A stretch of 64,000 nucleotides of DNA from Ulota crispa (taxonomy: Eukaryota > Streptophyta > Bryopsida > Orthotrichales > Orthotrichaceae): contig OY987249.1 in the NCBI GenBank assembly GCA_963920765.1, positions 6,678,188 to 6,742,187 on the forward strand, read 5' to 3'. Shown piece after piece: positions 22,703-35,296 of the stretch; position 1 is the first letter of the stretch, and each line of letters opens with the position of its first letter. Below the pieces are notes generated by a model. It saw only the letters and a list, made by a program, of their open reading frames with translations, made no database searches and was not told where the DNA came from. A program made the position numbers and the translations under genes.

Positions 22703-23506
22703 AAGTCGAACCGCCCCTGCGTGAGGAAAAAGCAATTTTCTCAATTCTAAAGTTTAGCACTTTGCAGGGTTTTGCATCGTTTGCACTGTTTTTTTCGCAA
22801 ATCAGCATCATTGACTCAGGATTATGGATTTTTCTATCACGGCTTCTACGTCGCAAGAATTTTAAGTTCCGACAAAGCAACGGTGAGTGCAGTTTTAGTG
22901 GTTTTTTTTCACTTTTTCGGGTTTTCATCTCTCACACCAAAACTCAGGTTTGGTGGTCTCGCTCTTCGTTTTTTAGTTTTCTTCCTCTCGAACTTGGCAT
23001 GTTTTTCTCCGTCCGGCCTTTTTTATTCGTATTTTTGTGTTACAATTGAATTTTTTGTTAGCAATTCAATGTTTTCTCGCGTGACGAATAATTGCTTTGT
23101 TGATGTTTCTTTTCAATTGGGGTTTGATTTTGGAGTGTTACAACGCACTCATGATCAAGGTAGCTGCTTTTGTTTTTCTTCAATTGAGAATGAAAAAAAC
23201 ATGCAATTACGGTTAACTGAAATTCTGGTTTGGTGTTTTTTTTTGCTTATTTTGCAGCTTTTCTAATTTTGGACGGATTCTTTTGAAGTGATGAGAAGCG
23301 TGGCGTAGGATCAGGGAAAACAATAAAATTTAGCCGTTTGATGGATAATGCTCTTGACTTTTGTTGGAGTTTTCCTACATGCAGTAATACCGGAAATTTG
23401 TATATTCGGTCAATTTAGGGTTTGAATAGGGTTTTAGAGCTGGTAAGTGACTTTTTTCTGTATAATCTCTTCGTTTGAGATGAGAGCGTAGTAAAACGTG
23501 ATCAAG

Positions 23507-26500
23507 ATGGGTTCCATAGGAGATGAGGTCCACGATGCTGTTGCGAATGATTTGACGAAGGAATGTCAGGATGTTAAGACTGAAGGCCTAGCTACACAGG
23601 CCGTTCAACAGGTGAGATGTTGTAAAAAATACCAGTGATATATGGACTTTGTGTTGCTTTTGCTAGGGTACTACATTATTACAGCCCAATTAGTATAACT
23701 CCCTCTGTTCCTCTAAAAACGTCCAAAAAAGCTTCCTTGCGAAGGATTAATTGTGTTTTTAGTCTTTGTGCTAGTGACACATGCATTCTAGAATCAATAT
23801 ACCATCTACCAAATGTATGCAAAAATTAACTGTCTTTTTAGTCTTTGTGCTAGTCATACTTGCATTCTACAATCAATATATCAATATATCATCTACCAAT
23901 TGTAAGCAAAATCTCCAGCTTTGATGTTGCTGTTTGGGCACCCAAATTCCATGCAAAAAGTACCATATTTGTGCATGATTTAAAGCTCTTTATTATTGAT
24001 GATTTAAAGCTCCTTATTATTGATGATTTAAAGATAAGTAGCAACAATGGTACCTCATATGGGCAAAGCCAAGCTCTCTAGGAGAGGAATGGTCTCTAAT
24101 TGCTTAACTTGCCCCCATGAGATCATTGAACATGGCAAATGCTTTCTCAGTGTTTGAAATCAGCAAAAGGGAGCTTTTTAGTGGTACAAGAAATGTATCT
24201 GGTTTGGAGCTTTTTAGAGGGACAGAGGGAGTATTACATTCCAAACTGGCAATTCTTGGTGTATCGTAAACACAAGCTATGTAATCAATGTTAGTGGCCT
24301 TCTACAATTTTTTTTGCCTTTTTAGGTTACAAGCATACTTCTTACCCCTTTGCTGTTTGACTTGCCTTGTGTGTCCCTGGTATTAGGCTCATGAGGCTGA
24401 CATAACCGAGGCTAAAGATCTAGCCATAGAAAACTCAACTGATATTTCAGAGGTGAGCGACTCTGCAATTAAGCATAACTATTCTAGAATATGTTTAAAA
24501 TGAGTTTTGTCAATTCAACTTATATTTCATTCTAGGTCTTGATGTATCATGCATTACTGTTTACAAATTGAGTAGTTCCTTGATTGGTTGAGGAGTCATG
24601 TTTAGTCAATCAACACAAGGATTTTTTCGATGTGCAATTCCTTGTTTTTTCAGTTTGCAAAAGTGCTACATTGTCTGCTACTCTGGCTGACTTGCCTGTG
24701 TCTCTCTGGCATTAGGCTCACAAGGATGACATTACAGAGGTTGAAGATCTAGCCACACGGACCGCAATTATCAATTTAGAGGTGAGACAGTGTAAAATCC
24801 TAGCGACTTTACAACTGAACATAACTATTCTAGAATATGGTCAAGAACAGTTATGCTCAACTATGAAACTGATGTTCCTTTCTTAATTAGAATCTCTTGA
24901 TATATCATGAGTTACGGATTCTAAATTTAGTAGTTCACATAGGCAATCAACGTTGTGTATAATTCCTTGGCCCTTCAGTTTTTACACAAATGCTTCTACC
25001 TCCTCACTGTCTGCTACTCTGGCTGACTTGCCTGTGTGTCTCTGGCATTAGGCTCAAGAGGATGACATTACTGAGGATGAAGATCTAGCCACACAGAACG
25101 CAATTGTCAATTTAGAGGTGAGATATTGTAAAATTTTAACGACTCTACAACTGAACACATCTATTCTAGAATATGTTGAAGAACAGTTATGCTCAATTAT
25201 GAAACTGATGCTCCTTTTTTCATTAGAATCTCTTGAAATATCGTTAGTTACTGGTTGCAAATTTAGTAGTCCACATAGACAATCAATATTGTGTACTAGT
25301 TTACGCACCCCTTGGTAAGGGTCAACAAAAATATCCTTGCAATAAACAAATTGTGCAATAGCAATCTTATCACAAAATGTGTCAATTTAAAAATTCAAAT
25401 TCTTTCACTCACAAAGGCTAGCAATCTAATTCAAAATAAAGCCTCACTATAAACCACATTATGCATGTACCCCCTCTCTCCCATGTTGGTCTTGCACTTT
25501 TACTTTTGCCCAAATTTTTATACCTTGGTTAAACTTGTATTCTACTCTATTGTACTTTTCATCCAATATGAGATTCTTGTATTCTACTCTATTTTACTTT
25601 TCATCCAGTATGGGATTCTTTTATATATATGAGATGGGGTGAAATGAAAGATATAATGAGATCATTCCTTGGCCCTTCAGTTTTTAAACAGTGCTTCTAC
25701 CTCCTCACTGTCTGCTACTATGGCTGACTTGCTTGTGTGTCCCTGGGATCAGGCTCAGAAGGATGACATTACCGAGGTTGAAGATCTAGCCACACAGAAC
25801 TCAACTATTAATTTAGAGGTGAGACATTGTAAAATCTTAACAACTCTACAACTGAACACATCTATTCTAGAATATGTTCAAGAACAGTTACGCTCAACAG
25901 CTAAACTGATGTTCCTTTCTAGATTTTGGTTTCTTGATGTATCATGAATTACTGTTACAAACTGAATAGCCTACATAGGCAATGAACGTTATGTATAATT
26001 TCTTGACCCTTCAGTTTTTACACAAATGCTTCTACCTCCTCACTGTTTATTACATTATCTGCTACTCTGGCTGACTTGTTGCCTGTGTGTCCCTGGCATT
26101 AGGCTCACGATGATGACATTCACAAGGCTGAGGCTCCCGAGGAAAGCGTGGTGGATAAGTTATCCCAAAAATTGTCTGCCATCACGGTTGCAGACACTGA
26201 TGACCGTGACAAAGTGGACTCCGAACCAGAAACTGACTCACCAGTTCATGAGGTGTTGCCCAAGGTGAAACGCAGGCTGCCAGAGGTCAAGAGGTTCAGT
26301 GCTCGTAGGAGTGACGTTGCAGAGGATCCGAAAACCAAGGGAATGGACGAGTCCATGTCGCCTTCAACAATACGCAAACAACGTAGTGCCAACAGACTGC
26401 CTGTTCGTATGAACATAGGGATTGATGATCGTGACACCGTGGACTATGGATCTGCGACTACGGGGGATTTTCCTAAACTTGTCGGTGCTAAGACTGACAC

Positions 26501-28624
26501 TGTCAAGGACGTGATTTCTACTCCACCCAAGCAGCAGCTGAGCGTAGCTGAAAGAGAGCGCCTTCGGTTGCTCGCCATTAAAAGAGACAAGGAAATTGTT
26601 TGCTTGGAGCGGATCCGTGGCAAGCTGGTTAACATCACTCAAGGTTTAGAACTTCATACCGGAGTGTTTAGCCGAGTGGAGCAACTTAAGCTTACTGATT
26701 TGGTTAAAGAGCTCCAAGCGAAAGGTCGTCGACGAGAGCTTAAAGGTAGGTTACCTTCTTTACAATGGTTGGTAACATAACTAGCTTATGTCTAATGAAG
26801 GAGCTAATGTAATGTTGTCTTTACTTAGTTTCATCCGTGACTGATATATGCTAAATATATGATCGTTCCCTCACTACAGCAGAGACAGGCTGACCTAGTC
26901 CACGTGTCATGAATAACAAGTAAAAGTTCTCTATATATATCATCTCGGTGTAAGAATCTTTGGTTCTTTCATGTGCCATGTAGGATGCGTGACACATACT
27001 TGTTAAAAGAAAAAGACTTTCCGTTCCTCTTTGGTAACCACTTGCTCTAATATACTAATGGCAATGCTTCTAATTCATTGCTGGTCCTCTAGTTTTACTA
27101 TAGTGTAGGTATGGTTAATTGCTGTTGTCGGATGCAATATGTTGAGCCTTTAAAAATTTGTTATTCAAGTTTATCTTGAGATGGAGTGATCAAATTGTTC
27201 ATGTTGTTGAGTTTTGCAGAGAGGACTTATAGCGAGCCAAGGAAATGGATGAGAGGCAAAGGAAGGGTGACCATGCAGTTTGGATGCTGTTACAACTACG
27301 CCACAGTACGTCTCCTTACCCAGCATAATTAAGTTCATGTTTTATGTTGGTTCCCAAGGATTTGGTGGCACATTTTAACAAACTCCATATCATATTTACT
27401 GAGAATATTGACTGTTTTTATCTCCAGGACAGTGATGGAAATCCACCAGGAATTTTACGTAAAAACGTTGTTGATCCCATACCTCCACTTTTACGTACCG
27501 CCATTAAGCGACTGGTGAGATGGCATGTGCTGCCAGAATCATGTGTACCAGATAGTTGCATCATCAACATTTACGAGGAAGGCGATTGTATTCCCCCTCA
27601 TATCGATCACCATGATTTTCTTCGTCCTTTTTGCACGCTCTCTCTTTTGAGCGAATGCAGCATTGTGTTTGGAGCCAATCTGGAGATTTTAGGTCCAGGG
27701 AGTTTCGGTGGAAATCTTGCTCTTCCTCTGCCTGTGGGGTGAGTTTCTTCTTCAACTTGGTGTTGTTGAAATTGCTACTTTTGCAAAGGTAATTATTTGT
27801 GTATTTACAATCCACGTTTGAACTCCTAATCTTTTATATGCTGATTACAATTTTTGTGGATGAAATGGTGGGTTTCAGATCAGTGCTTGTGTTAAATGGT
27901 AATGGAGCTGATGTGGCAAAGCATGCTATCCCAGCTGTGCCAACGCCCAGGTACATCGCAATTAGAACACCCCTTCATTTGATTGACAAAGTTCCTGATT
28001 CTAGTTAGTCATAAAATTTGTATGTCGCTCATGCTGCATTAATGCCAATGTAATGAAAAGAGCGTATTACCATTATTTCAAATATAGATCTAAAGTTTAT
28101 ATAGATATAATAGAAAACGATCAATGATATCCTCATCTCTCAATATTTTTGAGAGGTAAGTTTACTTCTGAAAGTCTGATAAAGCCAAGCAGCAAAGCCA
28201 CTTAAAACATCCGGGACAATTGTGTTTGAATACTAGAATAGGCCAATTGGTGGGAAGCTTGTACGTACGTTGCCATGCTTGTGCTTAGGGTTTTATTTAC
28301 TGGAGGGTGTATTAATGTTGATTACAACTTGAGTTGGCCTCCAAGCTAATGTTTAGTTTAGCACAACTTTAATCATAATCTTCGCATAGCTACAATACAT
28401 GTAAATATCAATGTTGAATTTTTTTTTTAGCACATTTTAGCAGCATTTTTAGCTACTACTTGAGCTAAATATGAAAATCTTGTTTGTGGTCACTGCTTTA
28501 AACTAAAATTTTGACCACATTCTGCAGAATTTCGATCACGTTCAGGAAGATGGACCCGTTGAAGGTTCCAGCGGGCTTTACGATTGACCAGGAGTTGCAG
28601 AATTTAAAGCCTGTTTCCCTATGA
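23507..28624 (+). CDS. ALKBH10: ALKBH9/10-type 2-oxoglutarate/Fe(II) RNA demethylase
   Basis: Oxidatively removes methyl groups from RNA (m6A in the characterised plant homologues). Exons: 23507-23611, 24387-24452, 24716-24781, 25052-25117, 25753-25818, 26103-26745, 27220-27305, 27428-27738, 27879-27950, 28528-28624. All join in phase, giving 525 residues. The N-terminal third is acidic and made of repeated 22-residue exons. GLELHTGVFSRVEQLKL opens the conserved region, then TYSEPRKWMRGKGRVTMQFG and the jelly-roll core. Iron ligands H424, D426 (PPHIDHHDF) and H485 (ADVAKHAIPAV), and 2-oxoglutarate arginines R494/R500 (RISITFRKMD), are all present. The protein looks intact and catalytically competent. 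Intron 1 holds a Stowaway-like element. The start is the first ATG in phase after the leader. Confidence 0.93.
23698..24231. mobile_element. Stowaway-like MITE, copy 3, with internal duplication
   Basis: Ends ACTCCCTCTGTTCCTCTAAA and TTTAGAGGGACAGAGGGAGT, flanked by TA, in ALKBH intron 1. Inside, a stretch of about 90 bases ending in the ATATACCATCTACCAA type is present twice (near 23745-23825 and 23826-23905). GATTTAAAGCTC(C/T)TTATTATT is repeated about three times at 23977-24033. Its interior is related, in reverse, to the element at 44346-44927. Confidence 0.75.
24360..26170 (+). repeat. Tandem duplication of an exon with flanking introns
   Basis: Five successive units, starting at 24387, 24716, 25052, 25753 and 26103. 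Each carries an exon beginning GCTCA and encoding A-H/Q-x-D-D-I-T/H-x-x-E. The intron around each is also repeated (CTGACTTGCCTGTGTGTC...GGCATTAG upstream; GTGAGACATTGTAAAATC...ATTCTAGAATATG downstream). Unit spacing is 329, 336, 701 and 350 bases; the long one holds an extra insertion of about 365 bases at 25300-25665. The four complete exons are all 66 bases, phase 0. Confidence 0.92.
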
Positions 28625-30387
28625 CTCATCTACGTTAGAATTCAAGGCATTCAATTAGGCATGTCACTGCTCTTTCTTTTTCCTGATTATTTTCTTTCTA
28701 CTTTACGAGTAAATTTTACTCTTAACCCTATAAATGCTTGAAAGTTGTTTCGTGTAACTTCTTTCGAGTAAATTGTTTTATTCAAAATGAACTGTTTTAT
28801 TCAAAAACAAGTTCCAGGTCGTTTCTCTGGGGTCTCCTTCCCCAGTTTTTCCTAATCTGCTTTCCTGAATGAAAGAGCTTTTACAAATGGCATTTCCAAA
28901 TTCAGATATCGGATTCAGCTCTGTTATCAGTGATTTAAGTGGGAGATTCACTCCCGATATTTAGTTGTCATTTCTCAAAGATCTGGAAGATTTTGTTGTT
29001 CTTTTCACAATTAGTAAGAGTGGAGAGGTTCAATTGATTATTGTTTTGATTGCACTTTGTCTAAATGATGTTCATTTTTCGCTGGATTGAAACCCCTTCT
29101 AGGGAAAAATCAGTGAAATCAGTTTGTACTGTACAATCACATTCATTTCACACACATCACCTCACACTTCACCTCAGTGGGTTAGACTTAGTTTTGGTTA
29201 AACTCCTGGCCAGTGAGTGCTTTCTCTGCAAATCTTTGACTTTTTAGCTTTTTTTTCTTTGTCTATTTGACAACCAAACAGCGTTTGATGGAAAGTCACT
29301 GAACACCTTTTTTTTTTAATTGCACGTTTCTTGCCCAAACAATTGGGGTAAGGTAGGAGGTCCGACCATTTAAGCCTACAACATTGACAGTTCATCAATG
29401 ACAATAAGAACTTGAATGCAATTAGAACCTTCAAGCCTCCTATCTTAGTCACACCTTTACTCCATTCTCAATCTTCAAAGAATGGGGTTGTAATCACACC
29501 TTCATTCCATTCTCAATCTTCAAAGAATGGGGTTGTAACAGTCTCTCCTTGATTTTTTGAGATCTCATTCATTGAAAATTGAGAAATTTTTCACTTCACC
29601 TTTGGAAGAGGAAGAATGGGGTGATGAAATCTTTGCATGCAAACTTTTCACTCACGCTTGTCTTGTTTTCATTGTTGTTGGTTTTTGTTTACCGGCACTT
29701 CTCTATTTTAATGATTGCTTTTCCATGTTTAGAAGTTGCTCCTCTTCTGCTATCTGTTCTCCATTCTTCACCACCCACATCCACAAAAGGGGAGTCACAC
29801 CTTCTTCATGATGAAGTGCTCCCATTGGCTCCTATTTTCACTCCTAAACTTCTCATTCCTTCGAGTTTCAAAATTTAAAAATTTCAGTCTTGGAGAAGGT
29901 GTGACTTACCCCTACTGTAATTGGAGGAAGCTATTTGTTTTGAAGCTTTTCAAATTTGAAAGCAAGTGCGTAGATGTGTGTTTTGCCTTGCCAGTATATA
30001 ACTAAAACGCTGTAAAGCAAAGAGGAGATAACACTCTACTCTGCTACAAGATGTACCAAGTTTTCACCAGTATTTGACAGTGATTCCTTAGTGTTTCCAC
30101 AAAAGCATAACCTACAGTTCTCCTGCCGACTCGTGATTTCAGTTTTACAGAAACCCCTCCACAATCTCAGCCCTTTGAGGGAAAAGTTAGTCAAGAGAAC
30201 TGCAGTTTATTGAGGAGAAAAGAGTGCCAGATCTTTGATTCTTTGCAATACGGCACTTAAAATCGTTTTTAGTTCACCTCGAAAGGTGAAACGTGCATAT
30301 ATAAAAAGTAATTGCGTTCTCTGGAGCGTTACTTTTGCCCTTTTCGTGAAAGTTTGTTCTTGTTGCAAATCTCTTTAAACATTATAG
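28625..30387. other. Region between ALKBH10 and the PHD-GNAT gene
   Basis: ALKBH 3' flank, then DNA that probably holds the promoter and any 5' exons of the PHD-GNAT gene. A 45-base tandem duplication (TCACACCTT(T/C)A(C/T)TCCATT...) occupies 29449-29538. No exon could be assigned with confidence. Frames at 29557-30005 have no recognisable similarity. Confidence 0.4.
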
Positions 30388-33300
30388 ATCAGAATTGGAG
30401 AAGCTTGGTGAGATAGCACAACATGATAAACGACGCATTGCCAAGGTAATTGATCTGCATTGAAAATGGAGACAATAATATGAGTTTGCCCTAATTGCAG
30501 TTAAATGTGGTGTAATTATGCCTTCTGAAGTCGGTCTAGGAGATGTTCTGTTTGATGCTTTTAGCTTGAAATTGTGATCAAGAGGTAGTGGTTTTGGAAA
30601 ACCGAAGTTGTACTAAAGTCTTCAGCCTGACGTTTCTAAAGTGCTTGATTTTGTTAATACTTTATCCATGGTTTCCATGGCAAGTGATGAGGACAATCTC
30701 GGGGAAGTGCAAGACCTACAGGAAGTATTTTCAGACGATCAAATGGCTGGACTGTCAAGCATTGCAGAAACTGATGACAGAGGCCGTGTTATACGACATT
30801 TGCAAAAACAGGTTTCTATTGGAGGTTGTGCAATTTGCAAGTAAGTTTTTTTACTTTCTGTACACTGGCTCTAATTCTGATATTTTCAATAGCTTTTCTT
30901 TGTCCTCTCGTCTTTCTTACCGTGAGGTGTAATTTGTTGCACTGGCAGAAAATGGAATTTGAGCACATCAGGTTATGTTGAGGGCATGACAATGCTGGTC
31001 TGTGATCAAGTGAGAAACCTAACTATGCTGTAATGTATTTTCGTTTTTTTTTTGCTTTGTTGACCTTAAGTTAGAAAACAGTTCCATTGAAGAGTATTTT
31101 GAGTATGTTAACTATTGTTTACTTTTTAGATGTTGTTTTAAACTTTAGCTATACAGATCCTTGTGTGTTTGTTTCCTAGTGTGGATTTACTTACTCTTGG
31201 CAGTGTGGGCGAGAGTATCACGTTGCCTGCCTACAAAATTCCGGGATGGATGATCTCAATGTAAATGTAAGCTTACTAGCTTTCAATCTCTCGTGCTGAT
31301 TATGGGAAAAATTAATGGAGAGTCTCTATACGTAGAATAATTTTTGCTCTTGGGTTATACCTTACTTTATTAAGATTTGTGAGGCAGGTAGGGGCTTCAT
31401 GTTGGACTTATTTGCAAGTGATTTAAGTATGACTTTGCAACGACCACTGATCTTTGAATGGAAAAATGACACAGTGAGCTTTGAAGTTGCATGAGAAAGT
31501 CATGATTAGTGATAAATAGTGGATCTTAACAGATATGGTTCTCAATCTCTCCTCGTTTTCAAGGTCATCTTTTCAAAATAGTGTATTTCTTACCTTGATT
31601 ATTAGGTGATGATATAATTTGTTCACTTGAACAGGAGCTTCCTGAAGGCGAATGGTTCTGCCAGAAGGACTGCAAGGGCATTGATGAAATCTTGACCCAG
31701 TTAGTGGCCAATGGGCCTGAGTCGCTGTCAGGCAGCACATTGGTGGAAACTCGGCAACTGCAGGATGGTGTTCATAATCTGCAGGAAAAAGCTGAGAATT
31801 GTGGTACAGGTTTAGAATGGCAAATTCTATGCGGCAAGGCCGGCAGCACTGCCAAAAATAAGACTCTTGCCGAGGCCGTGACTATTTTTACAGTATTTGC
31901 CTTTCTCGTCTTTGTGAATGCCATTGCAATTTTCTTGAGAAATGCTTTTTTAATTCTCTTGACTTTGATACTTGTTGTAGTGGCAAAGAGTTTTTTTTAT
32001 AGAGGCATATCATGTTTTGAATTGCAGGATTGTTTGGATCCAATCAGGGACGCCAAAACTGGACGAAACTTAATACCTCTCATGGTGAACAGGTGTGTAT
32101 TGGTACTTTCATTTGATGTTGATTGCTATTGGCTTGATGTAGAATATGATTAAATGATTTTTGTTGCAGTCACGGATCTGTAGAGTAAATCGAAACGCCA
32201 AATTTTGCCTCATGTGATTTAAGCAGTTTTGAATAACGGTATATGGGAACTTTCTTTTGCTCATTATTTACTATCTTTTAAGTAACACGTGCAATGCTCT
32301 TTGCTGATTCTTCTTATGTATAACTTGGCCCTTTTTGAATCACACGTTTCACAATTCGCTTAGCCAAATTGGCTGGTTTGAAGCTATGAATCTGGGGTCA
32401 TTTTGTGCTACCAAGATTTTTGTGTTTCCAGCCTAATTTTTTTACTGTTTGCAGTAAACGGTTCAAGGACTACGACTTTGAAGGCATCTTCTGTGTCGTT
32501 CTCAAGCTCAAGTAAGCTCCTACATTGTGATACCTTTCGTGTATTTTCTTTGAGAAAGATTTCATATGATTGAAGCAGCGGAAAAGATAGAATGTTTCTT
32601 TTTCTTGGTAACAGTTTCTGAAAATTTCCGTTTAATGCATTCCGAACTTGAGTGACCTGCTGGTTTGCTCATTATAGTCAGCTCCGAAATTTAATTATTT
32701 GTTATCTTTGTTATTATTTATTTTTTTGTGCAGTGAAAAGGTCGTTTCAGCAGCACTACTGCAAATTTTTGGTCGGGAAATCGCTGAAATTCCTTTGCTG
32801 GCTACTAGGCCTCCAAACCAGCGCCAGGCAAGACCTCTTTATAACACTCTTGCTCTATTGGTTTCTCTTCTCTTCTAGTGTTGCCAATATTGATATCTGC
32901 TGCTTTCTGTTGGTAAGTTACATGCATGCTTTGTTACAGGCTCGTTCGGTAGAAATTGATTGTTCAGGGTTCAGGGTTTTACGATTTAAAGTGACCTTAT
33001 GAATCAAAGGAAAATGCTTCTGGGCCCACAGGGTTTCTGCAGAGCAGTGGTGACAACCATTGAGAGACTCCTTGGGGTCCTCAGTGTCAAGCGCTTGGTT
33101 CTTCCCACACCCGAGAATACGGAGCCCCTCTGGGTCAACAAGTTTGGCTTCATCCGGATGGAGGACCAGCAGGTTAGCTCCTTGCAAACTCAATTTAGAA
33201 CCATAGCCACGTAGGGTTTAAATCTAGGGAAAATTTCTTGGATACCCCTGAAGTTTGCGATAATTTCATAGATACCCCTGCTTTTTCAGAAAGTTCACAG

Positions 33301-33888
33301 ATACCCCTGGACCAAAATTTTCAAGTGTTTTTTTTTGTTGTGCATGCCACTTCCCTTCTCCCTTTATGCGCACACTACTTCTTTCTAGTTATGCATGTGC
33401 ACAAAGAAAGAAGGGAAATGGCATGCACAACCAAAAAACGCCTGAAAATTTTGGTCCAGGGGTATCTGTGAAATTTCTCAAAAAGCAGGGGTATCTATGA
33501 AATTATTGCAAACTGCAGGGGTATCCATGAAATTTTCCCTTAAATCTAAGCTGATGACAGTAACTCTGAACCATAATTGTAACTCGTTTCTAAGAGCAAG
33601 TGGTTTTCTTAGCATCACTGCCTGATTGGTTGAAAGTTGACATTGCCTGAGCAAGTGATGTGGACACACAAAACTTCACTCAGGAATGAACCTGTTATGT
33701 GGCTTTGGTATGTGTTTGGAACAGTTACGAAAACTGCACCCATTCTCTCATGGATTGTTGAGTTTCATTATTGAGTTTTGTGGGATTTATTTTTGTTGCA
33801 GCTGTCAGAGACTTGTACAACTACTCCTTTGTTGACGTTTACCGGCACAAAGATGCTTGAGAAGCCAATCATCTCAATAAATCCTTAA
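30388..33888 (+). CDS. IDM1-like PHD-finger and GNAT acetyltransferase-fold protein
   Basis: Nuclear chromatin regulator of the plant family with a PHD finger followed by an acyl-CoA N-acyltransferase fold (IDM1/ROS4 in Arabidopsis). Exons: 30388-30445, 30626-30840, 30949-31009, 31204-31266, 31635-31892, 32028-32092, 32455-32511, 32734-32827, 33032-33172, 33802-33888. All phases agree, giving about 365 residues. The PHD finger is CAIC...LVCDQCGREYHVACL...GEWFCQKDC, complete C4HC3. The acetyltransferase part reads DCLDPIRDAKTGRNLIP, KDYDFEGIFCVVLKL, REIAEIPLLATRPPNQRQGF and VKRLVLPTPENTEPLWVNKF, ending MLEKPI. The RQGFCR segment is the acetyl-CoA loop position. One intron (32828-33031) uses a GC donor. 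The 5' end is unresolved: the first visible exon begins in phase 1, so exons are missing upstream. Confidence 0.88.
33227..33539. mobile_element. Mutator-like MITE, family B, copy 3
   Basis: GGGAAAATTTCTTGGATACC to its complement GGTATCCATGAAATTTTCCC, with a perfect 9-bp duplication TTAAATCTA at 33218-33226 and 33540-33548. It lies in the last intron of the PHD-GNAT gene. The duplicated copy of this intron (about 41570, minus) lacks it, giving a natural empty site. Confidence 0.92.
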
Positions 33889-34426
33889 AAATATTGAAGT
33901 GCGTCACCGTCATGTGGACATCTTGGATGCACTCAAACACCCTTTTTTTTGTACACAGAGGCTGGTTCAGAAACACGTGAGTCTTGGTGATGGTGTTGAT
34001 GGATCCAACTTGAGGCTGAAACAGATGATCTTTCTGTACCTATTCTGTCGTTCTCCTAGTTTTGGAAGGTCGGTCAATTTTTCATGTGGGAAGTACCACT
34101 CCATAGCTCATGAATTCTATATCTTCGTAGTTTGCAAACAACTCAGTGGAATGGTAAAAATAGGTTGGATTCAGTATGTTCAAGTAGCCTGAAATTATGT
34201 TACCTCAAGGGCTTGGCTTTTGTGAAGTCCCGAGTTTGAATGGTACGGACATGGATGCACATGGCAACCTTGAATTGGTGAGACTTTACGTCGCTGTGAG
34301 AGGCTTTGGGGATTTATACATTTTGTGTATGTTGTGAGTGACAGATTCGGTTGCACGTGCGAGTCCTCGAAAGTTTTGTAACTGAGTTTGTCTCTTTAGC
34401 TGGTGCTAGTGTTGTTAACACCATAT

Positions 34427-34632
34427 TAGATAAATTGGGAAAAACACTACATTTTGGGACTTTCACTATTTTTGTCATTCAGCATATTACCAAAAAAAAA
34501 AACATGCAATTTCATGCAATTTTTTGTATAATATGGAAGTTTTAGTGATTGCCTACAAGAATTTAAAAAAAAAATCAACTTTGAGCTATAGCTATGCCCC
34601 TCTGTTTTTCCCAATTTACCTACTATGGTGTT
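34427..34632. mobile_element. MITE, family D, copy 2
   Basis: Ends AACACCATATTAGATAAATT and complement CCTACTATGGTGTT, 206 bases, flanked by TGTTGTT on both sides (34420-34426 and 34633-34639). A 7-8 bp duplication could suggest a hAT-like origin, but this is one copy only. Confidence 0.7.
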
Positions 34633-34811
34633 TGTTGTTTAGACTTTAGACATGGAGTTATGGGGTGGTGTATTTCTTGGATTTTAAGAGAAGTTGGCTG
34701 TTGTGGCCTCAGTATTTACACTGAAATCATATTTCCATGGCAAGTACGTGGATTGTATTCATTGTACAGTCGGGTACAAGGTTCTTACCAATTGCTGATT
34801 TCAGCTATTGA

Positions 34812-35296
34812 GTTTTTTTGGTGAAACATGGTGTACATTTGGTATATTTTTGTTAGAAAAAATTATCATTGCAAGTATACCAAATTCTAGTTTCTAAAAA
34901 TCAAAACTCCATTTTGGTGAATTGGTTTGTAAGAAATTCATGGTTTGATTTCATAGAATAATATATAATTTACAAAATTTGGGTGTATCACAAGTTTCAT
35001 TGAATCATTTGCCGGTAAAGTTTTTGTTATTTAAGGGGGTATTTTTTAACATGGAAAATGTGCATATGGATATTTCCTATATATCCATGGAATCATATCT
35101 CAAAAGTTCATCACCAATATTTTTCAATAAATTATCATGTAAAACCATGAATTTCTTACAAAACAATTCACCAAAAATGGAGTTTTGATTTCTAGGAACT
35201 AAAATTTTGTGTACTTGCTTTATATTGCATAAGGATACAATGATAATTTTTCCTACCAAAATGGGCCAATTATATTCCATGTTTCAACAAAAAAGG
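34812..35296. mobile_element. Long foldback element
   Basis: Arms of about 200 bases: GGTGAAACATGGTGTACATT...AAAACTCCATTTTGGTGAAT at left, reverse complemented at right (ATTCACCAAAAATGGAG...CCATGTTTCAAC). Several mismatches show moderate age. Class unknown; no clear target duplication. Confidence 0.7.
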
